A stretch of 64,000 bases of DNA, taken from Olleya namhaensis. GTDB lineage: Bacteria > Bacteroidota > Bacteroidia > Flavobacteriales > Flavobacteriaceae. Location: assembly GCF_900114005.1 (NCBI RefSeq), contig NZ_FORM01000002.1, forward strand, positions 1 through 64,000, in the 5' to 3' direction. Of this stretch, positions 47,154-54,425 are shown one piece after another. Every line of letters begins with the position of its first letter. The stretch's first letter is position 1. Under the pieces are notes generated by a model, which did no database searches, was not told where the DNA came from, and saw only the letters and a program-made list of their open reading frames with translations. The translations under genes and the position numbers were made by a program.

Positions 47154-48269
47154 TTACAATTTGTCAATTACAGTGTTTAAGCGTTTAGTAATATCTTCAA
47201 TACTACCAATACCATCTACTCCAAAATATTTATTTTGTGCTGCGTAGTAGTCTTTTAAAATTGCAGTTTCGTTATAATAAACTTTAATTCTATTTCTAAT
47301 AATAGACTCGTCAGAGTCATCTTTTCTTCCACTAGTTTTCCCACGTTCTAATAAACGTTGTACTAATACCTCATCTTCAACTTCCAAAGCAACCATTGCG
47401 CTAACTTCAGAATCTTTAGCAGTCATTATTTTATCTAATGCTTTAGCCTGTGTTTCGTTTCTTGGAAAACCATCAAAAATAAACCCTTTAGCCCCAGCAT
47501 TACGTTCTACCTCTGCTTCTAACATATCGATAGTAACTTGGTCTGGCACTAAATGTCCTTTATCCATGTAAGATTTAGCTAATGTTCCTAAAGCCGTCTG
47601 ATTTTTGATATTATATCTAAAGACATCTCCTGTAGATATGTGTACTAAATCATACTTCTCTTTTAAAAAATTTGCTTGAGTTCCTTTTCCTGCACCTGGA
47701 GGTCCAAATAGCACTAAATTAGTCATGTGTTGTGTGGTTTTTAATTGATATACTGCTGGTAAGTCCCTTCCTAATCCATCATAGTCTAATCCGTAGCCTA
47801 CAATAAATTTATTAGGTATTTCTATACCAACATAATGCAACTTAAAATCTTTTTTGTAAGCTTCTGGCTTATAAAATAAGGTTGCTATTAATAATTGTTT
47901 TACGTTTTCGTTTTCAAAAATGCGGTGTACTTCAACCAACGTGTTACCAGTATCTATAATATCCTCTAAAATAACTACGGTACGTCCGGTCAAATCTTGT
48001 GTTAAACCTATTAAGCGCTGAATATCTTCTGTAGATTTCACACCTTCATAAGACGCTAATTTAATAAATGTAACCTCACAAGGTTTTGGATATTTTTTTA
48101 CAAAATCACTAACCAACATAAACGATCCGTTTAAAATCCCAATAAACACTGGCACTTCGTCTCCTAAATCGTTAGCCACTTGATTAGCCATTCTTGTTAC
48201 TGCATCATCTAATTCTGTTTCAGAAATAAATGGCTTAAACTGTTTGTCGTGAAGCGTAATAGTTTGCAT
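47154..48269 (-). CDS. adk: Fusion of hypoxanthine phosphoribosyltransferase and adenylate kinase
   Basis: 371 residues in one frame. Residues 1-~178 are a type-I phosphoribosyltransferase with the PRPP loop LEDIIDTGNT (101-110) and the HPRT-type motif IPNKFIVGYGLDYDGLGR (151-168). Residues 182-371 are a complete short-form adenylate kinase: P-loop GPPGAGKGT (189-197), NMP-binding region, DGFPR, and a short LID (RGKTSGRKDD) lacking the zinc/insert form. M182 could serve as an internal start for free Adk. The fusion couples purine salvage to nucleotide phosphorylation and occurs in many flavobacteria. Promoter TATATTTG at 48294-48287. Confidence 0.95.
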   Translation of the reverse strand: MQTITLHDKQFKPFISETELDDAVTRMANQVANDLGDEVPVFIGILNGSFMLVSDFVKKYPKPCEVTFIKLASYEGVKSTEDIQRLIGLTQDLTGRTVVILEDIIDTGNTLVEVHRIFENENVKQLLIATLFYKPEAYKKDFKLHYVGIEIPNKFIVGYGLDYDGLGRDLPAVYQLKTTQHMTNLVLFGPPGAGKGTQANFLKEKYDLVHISTGDVFRYNIKNQTALGTLAKSYMDKGHLVPDQVTIDMLEAEVERNAGAKGFIFDGFPRNETQAKALDKIMTAKDSEVSAMVALEVEDEVLVQRLLERGKTSGRKDDSDESIIRNRIKVYYNETAILKDYYAAQNKYFGVDGIGSIEDITKRLNTVIDKL

Positions 48270-48286
48270 TTTATAAATTTAAAGCG

Positions 48287-48294
48287 CAAATATA
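48287..48294 (-). promoter_or_regulatory. Probable -7 box (TATATTTG) for the HPRT-Adk fusion gene
   Basis: Exact TAnnTTTG match giving a leader of about 13 bases. It is back to back with the purK box (48360-48367). No TTG -33 element found. Confidence 0.5.
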
Positions 48295-48359
48295 CGCATT
48301 TGTGACTGCTTTACAGATATTTGAATTCGATTTTTAGGCACTGTTTTGGTTTTAAAATG

Positions 48360-48367
48360 TATTTTTG
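48360..48367 (+). promoter_or_regulatory. Probable -7 box (TATTTTTG) for purK
   Basis: Exact TAnnTTTG match, about 22 bases before the purK ATG. The nearest TTG is too close (11 bases) to be a normal -33 element. No PurR-like or guanine-riboswitch element is visible in the short leader. Confidence 0.5.
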
Positions 48368-48389
48368 TAGCTAACACGTTTTATCACTA

Positions 48390-49544
48390 ATGAATTATTT
48401 TTCTTCAGACTTTAAATTAGGTATTTTAGGTGGTGGCCAATTAGGCAAAATGCTGCTTTATAATACAAGAAAATTTGATATACAAACTTATGTTTTAGAC
48501 CCAAGTAATGAAGCGCCAAGTCGCATGGCTTGCAACGTTTTTGAACAAGGTGATTTAATGGATTTTGATACCGTTTATAAATTTGGTAAACAGGTGGATG
48601 TCTTAACTATCGAAATTGAGAATGTTAATGTTGCTGCTCTAGAAAAACTAGAAAACGAAGGAACAAAAGTATATCCATCATCAAAAACATTACGTCGTAT
48701 CCAAAATAAAGCGACTCAAAAATTATTTTACCAAGATCATAATTTACCAACAGCACCATTTAGCAGATTTGCTTATGCGTCAGAAATTGAAGACGCTATT
48801 GATAATGGAGGCGTAACCTTACCATTTGTTTGGAAAGCAGCACAATTTGGTTATGATGGTAATGGTGTAAAAATAGTACGCTCTCTTGCGGATTTAAAAG
48901 ATTTGCCTAAAGGCGAATGTATAGCAGAGCAATTAATACCTTTTAAAAACGAATTAGCAGTTATTGTATCAAGAAGCGCTACCGGAGAAACAAAAACCTA
49001 CCCTGTGGTAGAGATGGAATTTCATCCAGAAGCTAATCAAGTAGAATACGTTATTTGTCCTGCAAGAATTAGTGAAGACGTCGCTAAAAAAGCACAAGAA
49101 GTTGCACTAAAAGCATCTCAAGCTTTTGACCATGTTGGTGTATTAGCAGTAGAGTTATTTCAAACGGAAGACGATAAAATATTAATTAACGAAGTTGCTC
49201 CAAGACCACATAATTCTGGGCACCAAACTATAGAGGCTAGTTACACCTCTCAATTTGAACAGCACATACGTGCTATTTTAGGCTTACCACTTGGTAAGAC
49301 GGATAATAAAGTTGCTAGTGTCATGGTTAATTTAGTTGGAGCAGAAGGTTATACAGGGCAAGTACATTATAAAAACATAGAGTCTATAATGGCTATGGAT
49401 GGAGTTACACCGCATATTTATGGTAAAAAAGAAACACGTCCTTTTAGAAAAATGGGACATGTTACTATTGTGGATCAAGATCTAAGTACAGCACGTCAAA
49501 TTGCTGAAGAAGTAAAAAAGAGTATTAAAGTAATAAGTTTATAA
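48390..49544 (+). CDS. purK: N5-carboxyaminoimidazole ribonucleotide synthase
   Basis: 384 residues. An ATP-grasp enzyme that converts AIR, ATP and bicarbonate to N5-CAIR. Features are the N-terminal LGILGGGQLGKML (11-23) Rossmann-like domain, the central ATP-grasp domain (FVWKAAQFGYDGNGVKIV, CIAEQLIPFKNELAVIV) and the metal site INEVAPRPHNSGHQTIEA. It forms an operon with purE, which starts four bases after its stop. Confidence 0.97.
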   Translation: MNYFSSDFKLGILGGGQLGKMLLYNTRKFDIQTYVLDPSNEAPSRMACNVFEQGDLMDFDTVYKFGKQVDVLTIEIENVNVAALEKLENEGTKVYPSSKTLRRIQNKATQKLFYQDHNLPTAPFSRFAYASEIEDAIDNGGVTLPFVWKAAQFGYDGNGVKIVRSLADLKDLPKGECIAEQLIPFKNELAVIVSRSATGETKTYPVVEMEFHPEANQVEYVICPARISEDVAKKAQEVALKASQAFDHVGVLAVELFQTEDDKILINEVAPRPHNSGHQTIEASYTSQFEQHIRAILGLPLGKTDNKVASVMVNLVGAEGYTGQVHYKNIESIMAMDGVTPHIYGKKETRPFRKMGHVTIVDQDLSTARQIAEEVKKSIKVISL

Positions 49545-49548
49545 CACA

Positions 49549-50031
49549 ATGAACAAAGTAGCAGTAATAATGGGAAGCAATAGCGATATGCCAGTCATGC
49601 AAGACGCTATAGATATTTTAAAAGAATTTAAAATTGAAATTGAAGTTGATATTGTTTCGGCACATCGTACTCCAGAAAAATTATTTGACTTTAGTAAAAA
49701 TGCTCATAAAAGAGGTATTAAGGTAATTATTGCAGGAGCTGGAGGTGCAGCACATTTACCAGGCATGGTAGCTTCATTAAGTCCTTTACCAATTATTGGT
49801 GTCCCTGTAAAAAGCAGCAACTCTATTGACGGGTGGGACTCAGTATTATCCATACTTCAAATGCCAGGAGGTGTTCCTGTAGCCACAGTGGCTCTAAACG
49901 GAGCAAAAAACGCAGGTATACTAGCTACTCAAATTATTGGAGCTTCTGATCCAGCGGTATTGGATCAAGTTATTGCTTATAAAGAGGGTTTAAAATTAAA
50001 AGTAGAACAAGCTGCAAAAGATATTAAATAG
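49549..50031 (+). CDS. purE: N5-carboxyaminoimidazole ribonucleotide mutase
   Basis: 160 residues, class I PurE. The substrate loop GSNSDMPVM (9-17), the catalytic HRTP (42-45 region) and the AGGAAHLPGM segment (64-73) are present. It isomerises N5-CAIR to CAIR. It is the last gene of the purKE pair and is followed after nine bases by a terminator. Confidence 0.98.
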   Translation: MNKVAVIMGSNSDMPVMQDAIDILKEFKIEIEVDIVSAHRTPEKLFDFSKNAHKRGIKVIIAGAGGAAHLPGMVASLSPLPIIGVPVKSSNSIDGWDSVLSILQMPGGVPVATVALNGAKNAGILATQIIGASDPAVLDQVIAYKEGLKLKVEQAAKDIK

Positions 50032-50035
50032 CTAA

Positions 50036-50122
50036 AAACAGAAAACCCCAACTAGGTTGGGGTTTTCAATCGCTATTAATCTTTTTATATATGAGGTAAA
50101 TAAACCCACACCAAAAAAACTT
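50036..50122 (-). ncRNA. Putative small RNA, unit 1 of 3
   Basis: Predicted minus-strand transcript of about 87 bases. Promoter TTG (50158-50156), N21, GACCTTTG (50134-50127). The RNA has a U-rich start, a small 5' hairpin (TGGGT/ACC-CA with a bulge, 50092-50108), an A-rich linker, the conserved word AATAGCGAT (50077-50069) and a 12-bp terminator stem (50041-50067) followed by T5. The same stem read on the plus strand terminates purE. It has no open frame. Confidence 0.6.
50041..50067. terminator. Bidirectional terminator after purE
   Basis: GAAAACCCCAAC and GTTGGGGTTTTC pair perfectly around TAG. It ends purE on the plus strand and the small-RNA unit 1 on the minus strand. Confidence 0.85.
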
Positions 50123-50229
50123 ATATCAAAGGTCTTCTTAATCCTTCTGTTTTGACAATTAACAAGTCAATTTTTCAACGTTTTCGGTAAAATGCAAAAA
50201 TAAACGTTTAAAAGCGAAAATTAAATAAA

Positions 50230-50313
50230 ATAAAAAAGCCCCAAAATAAATTTGAGGCTTCCATCGCTATTATTTTTCTAGTCAATGTGTATAAAACACA
50301 TATCAAAAAAACA
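50230..50313 (-). ncRNA. Putative small RNA, unit 2 of 3
   Basis: Predicted minus-strand transcript of about 84 bases. Promoter TTG (50346-50344), N18, CATTTTTG (50325-50318). A 6-bp 5' hairpin ATGTGT/ACACAT (50285-50301), A-rich linker, AATAGCGAT (50271-50263), then a terminator stem AAGCC-C-CAAA/TTTG-A-GGCTT (50236-50260) and T6. The distance from the -7 box to the conserved word is 47 bases, against 50 and 49 in units 1 and 3. No open frame. Confidence 0.6.
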
Positions 50314-50427
50314 GATACAAAAATGTCACTTTTATTAAAATAACAACATATTTGTTGAGAAACATTTTTTCTTTTAGATTAAAGGAGATAATATTAAGAC
50401 GAGTAGCAGAAAAACATGAAAATAAGC

Positions 50428-50513
50428 AAAAAAAAGCCTCAGAAGAATCTGAGGCTTTTTATCGCTATTAATCAATAATTTTTAAGTGAGTAACCAGCTC
50501 ACGGGAAAAAATC
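50428..50513 (-). ncRNA. Putative small RNA, unit 3 of 3
   Basis: Predicted minus-strand transcript of about 86 bases and the best of the three. Promoter TTG (50549-50547), N21, TATTTTTG (50525-50518), a full consensus match. A 5-bp 5' hairpin GTGAG/CTCAC (50486-50502), A-rich linker with AAAAATTATTGATT, AATAGCGAT (50469-50461), then a 13-bp perfect terminator stem (50431-50460) followed by T8. The M3 peptidase gene starts on the other strand 46 bases beyond its -33 element. Confidence 0.65.
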
Positions 50514-50594
50514 AAGGCAAAAATAGACATTTATATAATTAAAACGCAATTAAAACAGTAATTTTAACATCAAATATTTTATTTCACCATTATA

Positions 50595-52625
50595 ATGAAT
50601 ATACTACTAAATACTTTCGATACTAAATACAACACGGCTCCTTTTGAATCTATAAAAAATAAAGACTATAAACCCGCCATTTTAAAACTTATTGAAGAGG
50701 CTAAAAAAGATATTGACGCCATAGTAAATAACACAGCTGCCCCAACGTTTGAAAACACCATTGAAGCGTTAGAGTTTTCTGGACAACAACTAGAACGTGT
50801 TACTAGTATATTCTTCAATCTAAACTCAGCTGAAACTAATGACGAGATTCAGAAGATAGCACAAGACATCTCTCCTATTCTAACAGAGTTTGGAAATGAC
50901 ATTACATTAAATCAAGCGTTGTTTACAAAAGTTAAAACGGTTTTTGACTCTAAAGACAGTTTAGATATAACAACAGAACAAAATACATTATTAGATAAAA
51001 AATACAAAAGCTTTTCCAGAAACGGTGCAAACTTATCTGAAGACAAAAAACTAAAATTAAGAGCTATTGACAAACAGTTAGCTAGTCTTAAATTAAAGTT
51101 TGGAGAGAACTTATTAGCAGAAACTAATGCTTTTGAAATGCTACTAACTAAAGAGGAGGAAGTCTCTGGCCTACCTGAAGGCGCAAAAGAAGCTGCCAAG
51201 CAACTAGCAGAAAGCAAAGACAAAGACGGTTGGCTAATAACATTAGACTACCCAAGCTACATACCTTTTATGACGTATGCTGACCGTAGAGATCTACGCG
51301 AAAAATTAGCAAAAGCTTCTGGAGCTAAAGGTTTTAAAAATGATGCTTTAGACAATCAAAACAATGTATTAGATATTGCAAGATTACGTTTTGAACGTGC
51401 TAATCTTCTTGGGTATAAAACGCATTCGCACTTTGTACTAGAAGAGCGCATGGCAGAAACGCCAGAAAAAGTAAACTCATTTTTACAGGACTTATTAGTA
51501 AAAGCTAAGCCTGCTGCGGAACGTGAGTTTGCCGAATTAGAAAATTTCGCAAAAGAACTTGATACTATTGATCAATTAGAAAAATGGGATTCAGCTTACT
51601 ACTCTGAAAAATTAAAACAAAAACTATTTAATTTAGATGACGAGCAACTTAAGCCCTACTTTAAATTAGAGAATGTTATTGATGGTGCTTTCCAAGTGGC
51701 TAACAAATTATTTGGACTTCAATTTAAAAAAATTGACACCATAGATAAGTATCATGAAGATGTTATGACCTATGAAGTTCTAGATGAGAACAATGATTTA
51801 GTCTCAATATTCTACGCTGATTTTTTCCCTAGAGCAGGAAAACGAAATGGTGCATGGATGACTTCTTACAAGCCTCAATTTATTAAAGATGGTATTAATG
51901 AAAGACCACACATCTCTAATGTCTGTAACTTTACGAAACCAACCAAAAGCAAACCATCCTTATTAACGTTTAATGAAGTAACTACTTTGTTTCATGAGTT
52001 TGGTCATGGATTACATGGTATGCTTGCAAATACTACTTACCCAAGCTTATCTGGAACAAGTGTATTTTGGGATTTTGTAGAGCTACCAAGTCAAGTGTTA
52101 GAAAACTGGTGTTATGAAAAAGAAGCTTTGGAGTTATTTGCAAAACACTACGAAACTGGAGAAGTGATCCCTATGGATTTAGTTGCAAAAATTAAAGAGA
52201 GCGCGACGTTCCAAGAAGGGATGCAAACCTTAAGACAGTTAAGCTTTGGTCTTTTAGACATGAGCTGGCATGGTATAAATCCATCTGATATTACAGATGT
52301 AAAAACACACGAATACAAAACGTTTGAAGACACTAACTTATATCCTGACGTAAAAGAAAATTGTATGAGCACTGCTTTTGCACACATCTTTCAAGGCGGA
52401 TACTCTTCTGGGTATTATAGCTATAAATGGGCGGAAGTTTTAGATGCTGACGCATTTGACTATTTTAAAGAAGAAGGTATTTTTAATAAAGACGTAGCAA
52501 AAAAATTCAAGGACAACGTGTTGTCTCAAGGCGGTACAGAAAACCCAATGGTATTATACAAACGTTTTAGAGGTCAAGAACCAAAACCTGAAGCGTTATT
52601 AAAACGTGCCGGACTGATTAAATAA
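50595..52625 (+). CDS. M3 family metallopeptidase (oligopeptidase A/dipeptidyl carboxypeptidase type)
   Basis: 676 residues, full M3A length, no signal peptide, so cytoplasmic. The zinc motif H467EFGH471 (in TLFHEFGHGLHGML) has the third ligand Glu in the following helix (FVELPSQVLENW, about residue 496). It degrades peptides from protein turnover or from exported-protein leaders. Its terminator follows at 52649. The helical N-terminal half shows the typical APFESIKNKDYKPAILKLIEEA start. Confidence 0.94.
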   Translation: MNILLNTFDTKYNTAPFESIKNKDYKPAILKLIEEAKKDIDAIVNNTAAPTFENTIEALEFSGQQLERVTSIFFNLNSAETNDEIQKIAQDISPILTEFGNDITLNQALFTKVKTVFDSKDSLDITTEQNTLLDKKYKSFSRNGANLSEDKKLKLRAIDKQLASLKLKFGENLLAETNAFEMLLTKEEEVSGLPEGAKEAAKQLAESKDKDGWLITLDYPSYIPFMTYADRRDLREKLAKASGAKGFKNDALDNQNNVLDIARLRFERANLLGYKTHSHFVLEERMAETPEKVNSFLQDLLVKAKPAAEREFAELENFAKELDTIDQLEKWDSAYYSEKLKQKLFNLDDEQLKPYFKLENVIDGAFQVANKLFGLQFKKIDTIDKYHEDVMTYEVLDENNDLVSIFYADFFPRAGKRNGAWMTSYKPQFIKDGINERPHISNVCNFTKPTKSKPSLLTFNEVTTLFHEFGHGLHGMLANTTYPSLSGTSVFWDFVELPSQVLENWCYEKEALELFAKHYETGEVIPMDLVAKIKESATFQEGMQTLRQLSFGLLDMSWHGINPSDITDVKTHEYKTFEDTNLYPDVKENCMSTAFAHIFQGGYSSGYYSYKWAEVLDADAFDYFKEEGIFNKDVAKKFKDNVLSQGGTENPMVLYKRFRGQEPKPEALLKRAGLIK

Positions 52626-52648
52626 TCCATATTTAAACTAAACAAATC

Positions 52649-52683
52649 AAGCCATTCTTAATAAAGTTAAGAGTGGCTTTTTT
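52649..52683 (+). terminator. Rho-independent terminator after the M3 peptidase gene
   Basis: AAGCCA-T-TCTTAA pairs with TTAAGA-G-TGGCTT around a 5-base loop, followed by T5. Confidence 0.8.
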
Positions 52684-52694
52684 AATTAAACTAA

Positions 52695-52724
52695 TTAAAC
52701 TTTCAATAATTACTGAAAGTTTAA
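52695..52724 (+). promoter_or_regulatory. Probable GbsR operator 1 (own promoter)
   Basis: An 11-bp inverted repeat, TTAAACTTTCA and TGAAAGTTTAA, with an 8-base spacer. It covers the place of the -33 element of the gbsR promoter (-7 box at 52735). A second copy with identical 8-bp core arms lies before the next gene. Autorepression is the simple reading. Confidence 0.65.
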
Positions 52725-52734
52725 AAATAAGTTA

Positions 52735-52742
52735 TATATTTG
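52735..52742 (+). promoter_or_regulatory. -7 box (TATATTTG) of the GbsR gene, likely leaderless mRNA
   Basis: Exact TAnnTTTG match with only four bases between the box and the ATG at 52747, so transcription should start at or next to the start codon. Confidence 0.6.
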
Positions 52743-52746
52743 TAAC

Positions 52747-53250
52747 ATGGAATATCAAGAAGCAAAAGATAAATTTATTAGTACTTGGGGAAGTTTAGGT
52801 TCTTTATGGGGAATAAACAAGGCTATGGCACAAATACAAGCGCTTCTTTTTATATCCACTAAACCATTATCTATGGAAGAGATCATGGAAGATTTAAAAA
52901 TCTCTAGAGGTAATACAAGTATGAATCTAAGACAATTAATGGATTGGGGTATTGTTACCAAAACATTAGTTGCTGGAGAACGTAAAGAGTTTTTTACTAC
53001 TGAAAAAGACGTACAAGAATTAGCAAGAATTATTGCAGTAGAACGCAGCAGAAGAGAAATAAAACCTGTAGTAAAAGTATTAAACGATGTGTCTAGTATT
53101 ACAGATGATGGAACAGCAAAAACTAAAGAATTAATTAAACAAACCAAAGCACTTCATGAGTTAACCGAAACTATGGACGTGATGATAAATAAATTGGTAA
53201 ATCAAAAACAAAACTGGATTACTAAATCTTTACTTAAACTATTCAAATAA
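52747..53250 (+). CDS. GbsR/MarR-family transcriptional regulator
   Basis: 167 residues. A winged helix of GbsR type (MAQIQALLFISTKPLSMEEIMEDLKISRGNTSMNLRQLMDWGIV, about 26-69) is followed by long C-terminal helices for dimerisation (KTKELIKQTKALHELTETMDVMI). Members bind inverted repeats and respond to small molecules such as choline in Bacillus. Its likely sites are the two inverted repeats at 52695 and 53265, so it probably represses itself and the four genes that follow. Confidence 0.9.
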   Translation: MEYQEAKDKFISTWGSLGSLWGINKAMAQIQALLFISTKPLSMEEIMEDLKISRGNTSMNLRQLMDWGIVTKTLVAGERKEFFTTEKDVQELARIIAVERSRREIKPVVKVLNDVSSITDDGTAKTKELIKQTKALHELTETMDVMINKLVNQKQNWITKSLLKLFK

Positions 53251-53264
53251 AAAAATTTATAATT

Positions 53265-53288
53265 AACTTTCAATAATTTCTGAAAGTT
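53265..53288 (+). promoter_or_regulatory. Probable GbsR operator 2
   Basis: AACTTTCA and TGAAAGTT with an 8-base spacer, matching operator 1 at 23 of 24 positions (spacer ATAATTTC versus ATAATTAC). It lies 17 bases before the ATG of the next gene and 14 after the gbsR stop. No -7 box is visible between it and the gene. Confidence 0.65.
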
Positions 53289-53305
53289 TAATAAAAACTA
53301 TAACT

Positions 53306-53644
53306 ATGAGAAATTTACTATCTTTTAATCTAATCACTTATTTATTTGTCATTTTACTATTCTTAGTAGAAATAGTATATGGTGCACTTGCACAATTAGT
53401 GCTAGGAATAATACAACTAATTATAGCAATATATCTACAAACTAAATCATACCAATACTCCAAAGCAAACAAAAAACTACTAAGTTACTATTGGATACAA
53501 ATTGCAATTTGGCTTATCTCTTATGTCGTATTTGCAAACCTGTTAACTCTAAAAGATTACAACGCTATTTTTCTATTAATAATCCCTATGTGTATTGGAC
53601 TGTACTTGGTGTTTGTTAATTACCAAATCTCAAAAGAGTCCTAA
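53306..53644 (+). CDS. Small membrane protein in the GbsR cluster (1)
   Basis: 112 residues with four hydrophobic helices and short basic loops. No family recognised. It is paralogous to the next gene: both share L(V/I)LGxIQ(L/I) in the second helix, a basic KTxxxxxxKxNxxL loop, and the ending NYQISKES or YNISKS. It starts just after GbsR operator 2. Confidence 0.75.
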   Translation: MRNLLSFNLITYLFVILLFLVEIVYGALAQLVLGIIQLIIAIYLQTKSYQYSKANKKLLSYYWIQIAIWLISYVVFANLLTLKDYNAIFLLIIPMCIGLYLVFVNYQISKES

Positions 53645-53660
53645 GGTTAATTTTAAGAAT

Positions 53661-53984
53661 ATGAAAAACGTATATCAAGTCAATTATTGGTCAGTCTTAA
53701 TAACCATATTACTTAGCTTAACCTTTTGGGGCGGAATAATAGCATTACCTATTTTAGGGACTATACAAATAGTAATAAGCCTAATTATAATTAATAGATT
53801 TAAAACGCTAACTAAAACAAACCGAATACTTTTTACTAGCTACGCAGTGCTAACAGTGTTTCTGATTATATTTTTTAAACAATTAAAAGGTGAAGAATTA
53901 GGTGTTTTATTTATGTGGGCAATAGTGTCCTTATTCCTAGCTTGTCTTCATTTATACATAACTTATAATATCTCAAAATCATGA
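53661..53984 (+). CDS. Small membrane protein in the GbsR cluster (2)
   Basis: 107 residues from the ATG at 53661 (MKNVYQVNYW); the frame is open upstream to 53595 but that would overlap the previous gene by 50 bases and lacks an ATG. Four hydrophobic helices. It is a divergent tandem copy of the preceding protein. The next gene starts inside its stop (ATGA overlap), so translation is coupled. Confidence 0.75.
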   Translation: MKNVYQVNYWSVLITILLSLTFWGGIIALPILGTIQIVISLIIINRFKTLTKTNRILFTSYAVLTVFLIIFFKQLKGEELGVLFMWAIVSLFLACLHLYITYNISKS

Positions 53985-54409
53985 CAATTCAAATTCCAAA
54001 TTGGTTAATAATTTTAGGAGGCTGTGGCCAAATATTCACTGCCCTAATCTACCCCTATATCCGTCATAACGTTTTTGATTGGTATAATGATGTTAAACAA
54101 CTAAAACCGTTAAATCAAGAAATTGCTAAAACTTATGGGCGTTATATCCAAGGTTTAAATTTCTCTTTTGGATTAATAGCAATTCTAATACCTACAGATT
54201 TAAAAAACGGAACACATTTAGCAATCGCATTAACAGGACTAATTGCTGCCTATTGGGTTGGTAAAGTAGCTACGCAAATAGCTTATTATCCAATGTATGA
54301 CATTCCGAAAAAAACAATCTTTAAAATTGGAAGTTACTTTATGAATACCCTATTTGTGACATTCGCAATTATATATACTTGGTTATTCATTTTAAATATT
54401 TGTAATTAA
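53981..54409 (+). CDS. Small membrane protein in the GbsR cluster (3)
   Basis: 142 residues with four transmembrane helices (about 8-28, 58-72, 78-98, 115-138). A cytoplasmic-looking loop DWYNDVKQLKPLNQEIAKTYGRYIQG lies between helices 1 and 2. I recognise no named family. It overlaps the previous gene by four bases and lies 16 bases before the methyltransferase gene. Confidence 0.75.
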   Translation: MTIQIPNWLIILGGCGQIFTALIYPYIRHNVFDWYNDVKQLKPLNQEIAKTYGRYIQGLNFSFGLIAILIPTDLKNGTHLAIALTGLIAAYWVGKVATQIAYYPMYDIPKKTIFKIGSYFMNTLFVTFAIIYTWLFILNICN

Positions 54410-54425
54410 TTAAAACGCAGAACTT

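Noticed and set aside
50396-50426. A fourth LytTR-like pair (AAGACGAGTAG and ATGAAAATAAG)
   Set aside because: The period is 20 bp, the halves break the consensus at several fixed positions, and no -7-like box lies at the expected distance.
53595-53660. Upstream extension of the second small membrane protein
   Set aside because: It overlaps the preceding gene by 50 bases and has no ATG; the ATG at 53661 gives a normal start aligned with the paralogue.
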